A DNA stretch of 35,415 nt from JBGPIT01 sp041485125 (GTDB taxonomy: Bacteria > Desulfobacterota > Binatia > UTPRO1), in the NCBI GenBank assembly GCA_041485125.1, contig JBGPIT010000009.1:1-35415 (forward strand), written 5' to 3'. This document shows positions 1 through 7,089 of this stretch, in pieces. The notes below the pieces were generated by a model. The model made no database searches. It saw nothing but the letters and a program-made list of their open reading frames with translations, and was not told where the DNA came from. The stretch's first letter is position 1. Each line of letters starts with the position of its first letter. Position numbers and translations under genes: made by a program.

Positions 1-2
1 CG

Positions 3-554
3 GGTTGGGTGCCGCTCGCGGCACCGGCGCGGCTCGCGGCGATCGCGGCCGAGATCGCCGCCGAGCTCGAGGCCGCGATCGCGACGGCGCCCGCCGCGAT
101 CCGGACGCTCACCGCGGTCGACGTCGACGAGCTCGCGAGCGACGGGATGCCGGCCGGCGTCGTACTCGCCCGGCTCCTCCTGGCGCGCATGCCCGACTAC
201 CAAGCGAACCTCGTCGCGATGCGCTTTCTCGACGAGGCGGAACGCGAGACCTACGTCCGCCACAACGTCCGCACCTTGCGGCCGCTCTACCCCCCGGGCC
301 AGCTCTGGCGCCTGCTGATCCGCTATCTCTATGAGTACCAGTACCTCGGCTTCAGCGCGGTGACGGATGCGCGCGCCTTCTTCGTCGGCAGCACCTGGCT
401 CGACGCCGATTTTTTCGCGACCGGCGCACTCGACGAGGCGCGGTTCGATCGCCTCACCGCCGCCGTCGCGCGACTGTGCGCGTGCTACGCGGTCGACGAG
501 AGCCGATTTCGAAGACGGGATGCGGCGACGGAGCGCGCGCCGCGCGAGAGCTGA
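3..554 (+). CDS. Hypothetical protein, 5' truncated by window edge
   Basis: The reading frame is open to the left edge, so the gene almost certainly starts outside the window; a GTG at 9 is only an internal candidate. About 180 residues are visible. The first 40 are Ala/Glu-rich helix. They are followed by a region rich in aromatic residues and Arg (ARMPDYQANLVAMRF, then YPPGQLWRLLIRYLYEYQYL) that looks like a folded, soluble helical domain. I see no signal peptide, membrane segment or family motif that I recognise. The gene ends in a TGA that runs into a short GC-rich hairpin and converges with the gene on the other strand 20 bases away. Coding character is good (balanced composition, aromatic content), but the function is unknown. 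Confidence 0.7.
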   Translation, partial: GWVPLAAPARLAAIAAEIAAELEAAIATAPAAIRTLTAVDVDELASDGMPAGVVLARLLLARMPDYQANLVAMRFLDEAERETYVRHNVRTLRPLYPPGQLWRLLIRYLYEYQYLGFSAVTDARAFFVGSTWLDADFFATGALDEARFDRLTAAVARLCACYAVDESRFRRRDAATERAPRES

Positions 555-570
555 GCGCCGCTGGCGGCGC
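555..570. terminator. GC-rich hairpin between convergent genes
   Basis: GCGCCG at 555-560 pairs perfectly with CGGCGC at 565-570 around a 4-base loop. It sits directly after the stop of the left-edge gene and just before the stop of the minus-strand gene. There is no T-run, so it is a weak terminator candidate at best. Confidence 0.3.
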
Positions 571-574
571 CGCG

Positions 575-856
575 TCAGCGCGACGCGATGATGAAGCGCT
601 TTTGCAGCGCTTGCAGCTGGTCCTGAACCGACGGCAATCGCCGCGACTCCATCAGTACCTGGAAGACCTCGCCTTCCGGCGCTTCCCTCCGCACCTCGGC
701 GAGCTCGTGGACGGCGTTGAGGATCTCATGGATGACGCGGGGAATCTCGCGTTGCGGGATGACGAGATCGCCGCGTCCGAGGGTGCCGCTCCAGTTCGAT
801 GCGTAGGGCCGCAAGACGTGGAGAATGCGTTCGGTCACGCTCTTGTCGGCAGACAT
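575..856 (-). CDS. Small hypothetical protein (93 aa)
   Basis: I chose the ATG at 856 (MSADKSVTERILHVL); an ATG six codons upstream is possible. The protein is soluble and mostly helical, with a central segment (RGDLVIPQREIPRVIHEIL) and a C-terminal helix (SVQDQLQALQKRFI). Composition is balanced and it does not look like a GC-rich shadow frame. No Cys or His cluster, signal peptide or membrane segment is visible. It converges with the left-edge gene and diverges from the ferredoxin gene. I do not recognise the family; it could be a small regulatory or scaffold protein, but that is a guess. Confidence 0.65.
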   Translation of the reverse strand: MSADKSVTERILHVLRPYASNWSGTLGRGDLVIPQREIPRVIHEILNAVHELAEVRREAPEGEVFQVLMESRRLPSVQDQLQALQKRFIIASR

Positions 857-1013
857 GATGCGTGACGATAGCACAGACGGGCGACATCAGGGAACACGCG
901 TCGCCGTGGAAGCGTTGCGGCGCAACGATCCGGAGCCTCGACCGACGCGGGCGCCGGCACGATCGGGTCCGACCGGCGCGAGCGCATGGGCGCCCTCGGC
1001 TCGATGAGCTGAA

Positions 1014-1043
1014 TTGCCGTGCCCGGCAGGGCGATGCTATAGG
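1014..1043 (+). promoter_or_regulatory. Candidate promoter giving a leaderless ferredoxin mRNA
   Basis: TTGCCG at 1014-1019 and TATAGG at 1038-1043 are 18 bases apart, and TGC before the -10 box resembles an extended -10. The ATG begins 7 bases after the -10 box, where transcription would be expected to start, and no Shine-Dalgarno sequence fits in the gap. A leaderless transcript follows if this promoter is real. Confidence 0.45.
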
Positions 1044-1049
1044 CGCCGC

Positions 1050-1838
1050 ATGGCGACGGTCATCACGAGCGAGTGCATCAACTGCGGGGCGTGCGAGCCC
1101 GAGTGTCCCAACACGGCCATCTACCAGGGCGGGGCGCCGTGGGAGCTCGACGGCCAAGAGCACGCCGCGATCTCGAACGATATCTTCTACATCGTGCCTG
1201 AGAAATGCACCGAGTGCGTGGGCTTTTTCGACCACGAGGCGTGCGCGGCAGTCTGTCCCGTCGACTGCTGCGTGCCGGATCCGAAGATTCCCGAGACCGA
1301 AGCCGTCCTGCTCGAGCGCGCCCAGAAGCTGCACCCCGAGTCCACGTTCGGGGCCGACTTCCCTTCGCGCTTCCGCAAGGAGAGCGCGCCCGCCGCCGAG
1401 GCGACACCGCCGGCTGCGGTCGCAGCCGAGCCCGCCGCGCCGGTCGAAGCCCCCGCGGCGGCGTGGACGGGAGACATGGCGTCTGCGCCACCGGCGCTCG
1501 ACGACTGGGAGGTCCCGATCGTCTGTCGCGAGTGCGATGGGGAGTACACGGTCGCCTTCCAGTTCCTGCGACCCGGCGTCGTCTTCTACTGCCCGCACTG
1601 TCAGGGGTCGTACGTGCCGCTCCGTACCACCTATCTCGAGATCGCTACGGCGCTCGAGCGTTTCTCCGAGCGCTGGGACGCGTCCTTCGCCGAGCTCCAA
1701 GAAAAGCGCCGTCGCGAGCTGGACGCGTTCGAGGAGCGCCAGCGTCGCGAGCTTGCGGAGTTCGAGGACCGTCTGCGCGACTTCACCCGCGACGGCCAAA
1801 AGGCGACCGGCGCCGGCCGGCGACGCTGGTTTTCCTGA
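1050..1838 (+). CDS. YfhL-type 2[4Fe-4S] ferredoxin fused to zinc ribbon and coiled coil
   Basis: Residues 1-77 form a ferredoxin with two cluster motifs. The first is C9-x2-C12-x2-C15-x3-C19. The second is the extended C53-x2-C56-x8-C65-x3-C69 found in YfhL/Allochromatium-type ferredoxins, which carry very low-potential clusters. An Ala/Pro-rich linker (about 110-150) follows, then a zinc-ribbon-like pair C159-x2-C162 and C181-x2-C184. A highly charged Glu/Arg coiled coil fills about 205-255. Simple YfhL ferredoxins are roughly 80-110 residues, so the 262-residue fusion is unusual. I start at 1050 because the ferredoxin begins there exactly as in the family and a promoter-like sequence abuts it; a GTG at 1014 would add 12 unlikely residues. 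The role is probably electron transfer tied to a protein- or nucleic-acid-binding tail; the partner is unknown. Confidence 0.9.
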   Translation: MATVITSECINCGACEPECPNTAIYQGGAPWELDGQEHAAISNDIFYIVPEKCTECVGFFDHEACAAVCPVDCCVPDPKIPETEAVLLERAQKLHPESTFGADFPSRFRKESAPAAEATPPAAVAAEPAAPVEAPAAAWTGDMASAPPALDDWEVPIVCRECDGEYTVAFQFLRPGVVFYCPHCQGSYVPLRTTYLEIATALERFSERWDASFAELQEKRRRELDAFEERQRRELAEFEDRLRDFTRDGQKATGAGRRRWFS

Positions 1839-1882
1839 GCGCCTCCCGCGTTTTGCGTTGAGCTCCTGAGGGCAACGCTGGT

Positions 1883-1898
1883 CGAGCGCGCGCGCTCG
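1883..1898 (+). terminator. Palindromic hairpin after the ferredoxin gene
   Basis: A perfect 16-base palindrome, CGAGCGCGCGCGCTCG, lies 45 bases after the ferredoxin stop and is followed by a T-rich stretch (TTTGTCTTT at 1905-1913). It could fold as a short GC hairpin and end ferredoxin transcription. GCGTTG at 1855-1860 and CAACGC at 1873-1878 form a second, weaker inverted repeat just upstream. Confidence 0.35.
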
Positions 1899-1963
1899 CA
1901 GCAGTTTGTCTTTCCAACGCCGCGCGGGCTGTGCGACAACGGCCGACTGGAGGATCCCCCGCC

Positions 1964-4639
1964 ATGCCCCGTTCCGTCCGCTTCTTCACCGTCGTGCTCA
2001 CGCTCGCCCTCGGCGCGGCCCGTCCGGCCACGGCAGCGCCCGTGCGTGTGTTCGCCGTCGGCAACGAGGTGCGGATAGAGGACGTGGTCACGGTCCAGAG
2101 CTTCCGCGACAAGATGTTCGCGTTGATGGACGCGAGCTTCCCGAGCCGCGCCAGCTTCGTGCAGGCCGGCGTCGACGACGTCGCGAGCCACATCCAGCCC
2201 GCCGATCCTGCCGCGCCCGCGCTCGTGCTCGTCAACTTTCCGGAGGACGTCGGCCTGGTCGCGGCGATGACCGGATCGAAAGGGGCGACGTCACGCGGCC
2301 AGGTGACGACGACCGGCGCGTTCTTCTACCTGCTGCAGAGGTACGCGGCGCAGATCAACTACTATAGAATCAAGTTCGGGCCGCTGCCGCAGCTGCGCCT
2401 GCTCCTCTTGGCGCTCACCGACATCAACTATCGCGTCGTCTACGAGACCTACCGCGACATCGCGACGACCTACGGCGTCTACGTGAGCGCCGGCGTGAAC
2501 GTCGCCGAGTCGCGCCGGGTCGAGTCCGCCGACAACCCCTCGCGCGTCACCTTGCTGCGCGATCCCGACGAGCCCGGCCGGACCTACGCGTACGAGGCGA
2601 GCTCGCCGCTCGTCTACAACACGACGATGATCTTCCAGCCCGACGGGCAGGTGATGGTGCCGGACGGCAACGGCGGCGTGATCCCGGCGCCGAGCGCCAC
2701 CGGCGGCCTCTTCCGCGGCAGCATCAACAAATCGTACCTCACCGAGCTCGAGATCGGTCTCCTGAACGTCTCGTTCAGCCCGGTGCGCGACCTCGACGTC
2801 CTCGAGACGCCGCTCGGACGTCTCGGCGTGGTGATCTCGAAGGACGCGTGGATGGTCGACGTCAACGAGCGGCTCGACGCGAAGCGGGCGAACCTTCTCA
2901 TCCAGTCGGAGGCCTTCAGCGACTGGGCGTTCACCACCACCGAGTGGTCGCCGGACGTGTTCAAGGAAGGCGGATTCGGCGCCGTCCAGCGCAACCCCAA
3001 CATCCTCTACAACGTCGCGCCGTCGCTGACGGGGAATCTGATCGACGTCACTTTCGACGGGCAGAGCGCGGTGATCGGCAAGCACACGGCGGCCTCGCCG
3101 GGGCCGCTCTCGGCGGCGAACGCGTGGATCGGCCAGAACCCCGACACCGGTTTCTTGGCGATCGCGCCGTGGGTGATCGACGACCCCGGCATCGGCAACC
3201 CGTCGCTGTCGCTCGCGGCTCGCCGGACGCAGCTGGTCGCGACCGGTGTCGAGCTACGGCCGTCAGCGGCGACGCCGTGCGCGACGACGCTCACCGTCGG
3301 CGCGTGCCGCGGCGGCTACCGCGAGTCGGTGATCTTCCACGACCTCGACATGCCGGGCGCGCGCGTGCTCTCGGCGCCCGACCTCGCGCCGCGGGTCCCG
3401 ACCGCTTTCTCCGTCAACGTGCAGGTGAACGCGACCGAGCTCACGCCGGTGACGCAGCGCCGGCCACGCGCGGCCTTCGGCGGCGGCAAGCTCGCAGTCA
3501 CGTGGGACGACGACCGGGCGGGCTTCGAGAACGTCTACCTGGCGCTCAGCGGCGACGAGGGCGCGACGTTCGGCGGTGACGTCAAAGTCAGTGATCATCC
3601 CGCCGGCAGCGTGGTCGAGCTCTTCCCGAACGTCGTGATCGCGGCGGCGCAAGGGCGCATCTACGTCACCTGGCAGGAGTTCGTGAGCGGCCGCGACGAT
3701 GATGATGGCCGCATCATGCTGGCCCGCTTCGACTTGAACGGCACCAAGCTCGGCCCCGACGTCCGCGTCGACAGCGGCGGCGACGGCAGCGGCAAGTGGC
3801 AGCCGCAGATCACCGCCGATTCGAGCGGCAACCCGGCCGTGGTGTGGGTCGACGAGCGCGACGGCGGGCCCGAGGGCGTCCGCTTCGAGCACATCTACTT
3901 CGCGTACAGCAAGGACCAAGGGCAGACCTTCAACCCAAGCTATCGCATCGACGACGTGGGCACGAGCAAGAAGGTCGTGGCCGACCCGAACGCGGCGTCG
4001 CTCGACAACCGTTGGCGTCCCGCGGTCGCGATCCTCAAGAAGAACCTGTTCGTCGCGTGGGCGGACTTCCGCAACTACAACTGGGACATCTTCCTCGCGC
4101 GCGTCGGCGTCACCAAGAAAAAGGCGAAGCCCAACGTCCGCGTCGACGACTTTCCGTCGTTCGAGCGGGTGAACACCGAGCCGACCTTGGCGATGAACGA
4201 CAAGGGCATCTTGAACGCCGCCTGGACCGACATTCGCGCCCGCGAAGCGGACAGCAACATCTTCTTCACCCGTGCGCTGAAGAAGAGCGCGAAGAAGTTC
4301 GCGCCGAGCGCGCAGCTCGACTACTCACGCATCGGCTTCGATGCGAACACCGACACGCCGACCACGCAATCGCATCCCAGCATGGCCGCGGGCGGTCCCA
4401 AGCTGTGCGTCGCCTGGCAAGACGACCGCAACGGCACCAACGACATCTACTTCAAGTCGAGCGCCGACGGGGGCGTGAGCTTCACGGTCGACGAGCGCGT
4501 CGACGATACCGGCGGCGGACCGAGCGCGCAGACCGCACCGTCGGTCGCGACGTCGACCGGCACGCGCTGCTTCGTGGTGTGGGAGGATACGCGGCTCGGC
4601 AACTCCGACATCTACGTCGCGAGCCGCCTGCTGCCGTAG
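1964..4639 (+). CDS. Secreted nitrilase-fold (CN hydrolase-like) protein with C-terminal Asp-box propeller
   Basis: The start is set by GGAGG at 1949-1953, ten bases before the ATG. Residues 1-25 are a Sec signal peptide ending ATA/APVRV. Residues about 27-345 resemble the carbon-nitrogen hydrolase fold. Candidate triad positions are E94 (NFPED), K256 (NKSYL) and the nucleophile position in GVVISKDAW, where Ser292 stands in for the usual Cys. The K-to-nucleophile spacing of 36 is normal for the family. From about 440 to 891 there are repeats of the type AVTWDDDR...NVYLALSGDEGATF, YSKDQGQTF and SSADGGVSF, which are Asp-box/BNR-type propeller blades. The mature protein should be periplasmic or exported. 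The propeller probably binds a glycan or surface ligand. With Ser in place of Cys, the front domain may be a pseudo-enzyme or use altered chemistry. Its stop is 7 bases from a convergent gene. Confidence 0.8.
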   Translation: MPRSVRFFTVVLTLALGAARPATAAPVRVFAVGNEVRIEDVVTVQSFRDKMFALMDASFPSRASFVQAGVDDVASHIQPADPAAPALVLVNFPEDVGLVAAMTGSKGATSRGQVTTTGAFFYLLQRYAAQINYYRIKFGPLPQLRLLLLALTDINYRVVYETYRDIATTYGVYVSAGVNVAESRRVESADNPSRVTLLRDPDEPGRTYAYEASSPLVYNTTMIFQPDGQVMVPDGNGGVIPAPSATGGLFRGSINKSYLTELEIGLLNVSFSPVRDLDVLETPLGRLGVVISKDAWMVDVNERLDAKRANLLIQSEAFSDWAFTTTEWSPDVFKEGGFGAVQRNPNILYNVAPSLTGNLIDVTFDGQSAVIGKHTAASPGPLSAANAWIGQNPDTGFLAIAPWVIDDPGIGNPSLSLAARRTQLVATGVELRPSAATPCATTLTVGACRGGYRESVIFHDLDMPGARVLSAPDLAPRVPTAFSVNVQVNATELTPVTQRRPRAAFGGGKLAVTWDDDRAGFENVYLALSGDEGATFGGDVKVSDHPAGSVVELFPNVVIAAAQGRIYVTWQEFVSGRDDDDGRIMLARFDLNGTKLGPDVRVDSGGDGSGKWQPQITADSSGNPAVVWVDERDGGPEGVRFEHIYFAYSKDQGQTFNPSYRIDDVGTSKKVVADPNAASLDNRWRPAVAILKKNLFVAWADFRNYNWDIFLARVGVTKKKAKPNVRVDDFPSFERVNTEPTLAMNDKGILNAAWTDIRAREADSNIFFTRALKKSAKKFAPSAQLDYSRIGFDANTDTPTTQSHPSMAAGGPKLCVAWQDDRNGTNDIYFKSSADGGVSFTVDERVDDTGGGPSAQTAPSVATSTGTRCFVVWEDTRLGNSDIYVASRLLP

Positions 4640-4646
4640 CAGCCGC

Positions 4647-5708
4647 TCAGGCGCGCGGGCGCAGGCGCGGCAGGAGCGCGAGGCCGAGCAGGCTGTAGCC
4701 GATCTCGCGCACGCGCTTGAGCAGCATCAACGTGAGGCCGAGCTCGGGCGCGAAACCGAGCAGGCGGAAGATCAACATGCCGCCTGCCTCCTGTACGCCG
4801 AGGGTCGCCGGCACGATCAGGCCGACCAGGCGCGCCGGCTGCGCCAGTGCCTCGATGACGATCGCGTCGCGCCAGCTCACCGGATGCCCGATCAGCACCA
4901 TGATCGCGAAGACCTCGCCGGCACCGGCAATCCAGCCGAGGAGGTGCCACAACACCGACGCGCACGCGTCCGCCTTGCGATCGCGGTAGAACGAGCGCAG
5001 CCGTTCGTCGATCGCGGGCGCACGCTCCTCGAGGCGAATCAGGAACTGCGCGCGCGGCAAGATCTTCCGCGCCAGCCGCACCACGTTGGCGACGAGGCCC
5101 CGCCTCTGCCAGCGGACCAGGAGCGCGGCGACCGCCGCGCCCATCGCGATCGCGCCGGCGAGCAGCGCCAGATCGCCCGGCGTCGCGCCGCGCGCGACGA
5201 AGAACAGCGCCAAGCCCAGGATGACGAACGCGATCTGCGCGATGGTGAGTGCGGTCTTCGCGAGGATGACCGAGGTCGCCGCGTCGGTCAGCGGCACGCC
5301 GAAGCGATGCAGCACGTACGCCTTGACGGGCTCGCCGCCCATGTAGGCGGCCGGCGTGATGCTGTTCAAGGCCTCGCCGACCAGGCGTACCACGTAGAGC
5401 AGCCAAAACGACGGCCGCAACGGAACGAACGTCGCGCGCCAGCCGGCCGCGTCGAAGGCGGCCGCGACCGCGTACGGAACGAAGATGATCGGTGCCCACG
5501 CGCCGAGCGCGACGAGATGTCCGGCGAGGCGACGCGGTCCCGCTTGGTAGACCAGCGCCGCCAACAGCAGCACACCGAACGCCGCGAGCGCCCATTGCAA
5601 CGCCCCGCGCCCGCGCTTCGGCGGCGGTGGTGGACGCTCGTCGAGCGGCGCATCCGCGCTGACGCCGAATGCGTCCGCGGATGGTGGTCGCGGGCTCGTG
5701 GCTTGCAT
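4647..5708 (-). CDS. Flippase-like integral membrane protein (LPG synthase TM-domain / HpnL-like)
   Basis: A 353-residue multi-pass membrane protein with a proline-rich cytoplasmic N-terminus (PPPPPKRGRG, about 26-35) and roughly seven or eight hydrophobic helices. The signature is ITPAAYMGGEPVKAYVL around 117-132, with G124-G-E-P127, followed by VILAKTALTIAQI. This is the conserved core of the lysylphosphatidylglycerol synthase transmembrane/flippase-like family, which includes the hopanoid-cluster protein HpnL. The C-terminal part (VPATLGVQEAGGMLIF) also fits. No aminoacyl-transferase domain is fused, so it is a stand-alone transporter-like membrane domain, plausibly moving a lipid or polyprenyl-linked substrate. 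It is divergent from the outer-membrane barrel gene. The hopanoid link is inference; no hopanoid genes are in view. Confidence 0.85.
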   Translation of the reverse strand: MQATSPRPPSADAFGVSADAPLDERPPPPPKRGRGALQWALAAFGVLLLAALVYQAGPRRLAGHLVALGAWAPIIFVPYAVAAAFDAAGWRATFVPLRPSFWLLYVVRLVGEALNSITPAAYMGGEPVKAYVLHRFGVPLTDAATSVILAKTALTIAQIAFVILGLALFFVARGATPGDLALLAGAIAMGAAVAALLVRWQRRGLVANVVRLARKILPRAQFLIRLEERAPAIDERLRSFYRDRKADACASVLWHLLGWIAGAGEVFAIMVLIGHPVSWRDAIVIEALAQPARLVGLIVPATLGVQEAGGMLIFRLLGFAPELGLTLMLLKRVREIGYSLLGLALLPRLRPRA

Positions 5709-5852
5709 AGAACGCGCGCTCGCTGGTGCTGCGCGTGGCGGCGGAGCCTAACAGCCGACTCGCCGGTCGGCAACGAAACGCGCGCCGCGACGTCGGCGAT
5801 GAGCGGCGGTTTCTTGCATATCGTTTTGCCGGCGCGCTATCTGAGTGCGGCA

Positions 5853-7055
5853 ATGGCGTTCGTCAGGGGGATGGGAGGCGCGCTCGTCGCGTTGGCGGTC
5901 GCCACTTTGGGTCTCGCCGCACCGGCCGCGGCGCTGGAGCGCAGCTACATCCCGCTCCCCGAGATCCTCACCGACCCGAACGAGGGCAATACCTACGGCG
6001 TTCTCGGCGTGGTGCTCTTCCTCGACGAGAACAAGGTCATCAAGTACATCCTCGCGCCCGACGTCCGGTACAACAAGATCACCGGCGTCTATCCCGCCTT
6101 TCGGCTCTTCGGCTACCCGACGATCGACAAGAAATGGAGCGTCGTGTTGGGGAAGTCGCAGAAGATCAACGAGGACTACGAGTTCCGCTACGAGGACAAC
6201 GCGCTCTGGGGCGGGCGGATGCGGCTGTTCGGGAACTTGGAGTTCGAGCAGGACTCGACCGAGCGCTTCTTCGGCTTTGGCAACAGTACGTCGCAGGACG
6301 CCGAGTCGGACTACACCGGGCGCAATCTGAACGCGCTGGTGTGGGCGACCTACCGCCTGCAGGCCGCGCTGGAGCTCACGTATCAGGCTCGCGTGCGCGT
6401 GTTCGAGGCGAAACGCGGCGGCGTCGACAACGTGCCCGACATCCGCGAGCTTCATCCCGACACGCCGGGTCTCCGCGGCACGACGACGATCGTCGGCCAG
6501 GAGCTCGGGGTCCTCTACGACACCCGCGACGACATCAACATTCCGAGCAGCGGCGGCTTCGGCTTGGCCTCGGCGGAGGTCATCCCGCGCATCATCGGCA
6601 GCTCGATCTCGATCGTGAAGTACGCCTTCGACGCGCGGAAGTTCATCCCCTTTCGCGACCGCTACGTGCTCGCGATGCACGGGCGGCTCGACTACATCCA
6701 GGGCGACAAGGACGTGCCGTTCTTCGAGCAGAACGATCTCGGCGGCCGACACTCGCTCCGCGGCTTCGGCAGCGGCAGGTTCGTCGACCGCGATCGCTTC
6801 TTCGTGTCGGCTGAGCTGCGTACCCGCGTCTATCGTCGCAACATCTTCGGCGTGAACGCCGAGCTCGAGCTCGCACCCTTCGTCGACTTGGGCCAGGTGT
6901 TCCACTCGTCGCGCGAGGTGCCCGTCGACGATCTCCACGCGGTCGGCGGCTTGGGATTCCGCGGCGTGGTGCGGCCGCAGGTCGTCGGCTTCGTCGACGT
7001 CGGCTACGGCGAGCAAGGCCTCGCCGTCTTCACCGGTCTCGACTACCCGTTCTGA
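5853..7055 (+). CDS. Outer-membrane beta-barrel protein, D15/Omp85-like
   Basis: About 400 residues with a signal peptide (ALVALAVATLGLAAPAAA/LERSY) and then an all-beta barrel. The motif GGRHSLRGF resembles the conserved loop-6 (V/L)RG(F/Y) element of Omp85/BamA/TamA proteins. The chain ends in aromatic Phe (GLDYPF), the usual barrel-insertion signal. No POTRA repeats precede the barrel, so it is a minimal barrel like those in D15-superfamily 'surface antigen' proteins or patatin-associated barrels. Start choice is uncertain: ATG at 5853 gives a clean signal peptide, while ATGs at 5799 and 5871 are in frame. The frame stays open far upstream only because it is a shadow of the minus-strand gene. 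It probably works in the outer membrane in export or assembly; substrate unknown. Confidence 0.85.
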   Translation: MAFVRGMGGALVALAVATLGLAAPAAALERSYIPLPEILTDPNEGNTYGVLGVVLFLDENKVIKYILAPDVRYNKITGVYPAFRLFGYPTIDKKWSVVLGKSQKINEDYEFRYEDNALWGGRMRLFGNLEFEQDSTERFFGFGNSTSQDAESDYTGRNLNALVWATYRLQAALELTYQARVRVFEAKRGGVDNVPDIRELHPDTPGLRGTTTIVGQELGVLYDTRDDINIPSSGGFGLASAEVIPRIIGSSISIVKYAFDARKFIPFRDRYVLAMHGRLDYIQGDKDVPFFEQNDLGGRHSLRGFGSGRFVDRDRFFVSAELRTRVYRRNIFGVNAELELAPFVDLGQVFHSSREVPVDDLHAVGGLGFRGVVRPQVVGFVDVGYGEQGLAVFTGLDYPF

Positions 7056-7073
7056 GCGGCGTTCGGGCCCGAC

Positions 7074-7087
7074 GTTCGGCGCCGAAC
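7074..7087. terminator. Perfect 14-bp palindrome between convergent genes
   Basis: GTTCGGCGCCGAAC fills most of the 34-base gap between the stop of the barrel gene and the stop of the glycosyltransferase gene. It could act as a bidirectional hairpin; there is no T-run on either side. Confidence 0.35.
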
Positions 7088-7089
7088 CG

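Noticed and set aside
726..1799. 357-codon minus-strand frame over the ferredoxin gene
   Set aside because: Antisense shadow; the plus strand has complete cluster-binding motifs.
4884..5852. Upstream extension of the D15 barrel frame by 323 codons
   Set aside because: It runs antisense through the flippase-like gene and has no protein character; the signal peptide marks the real start.
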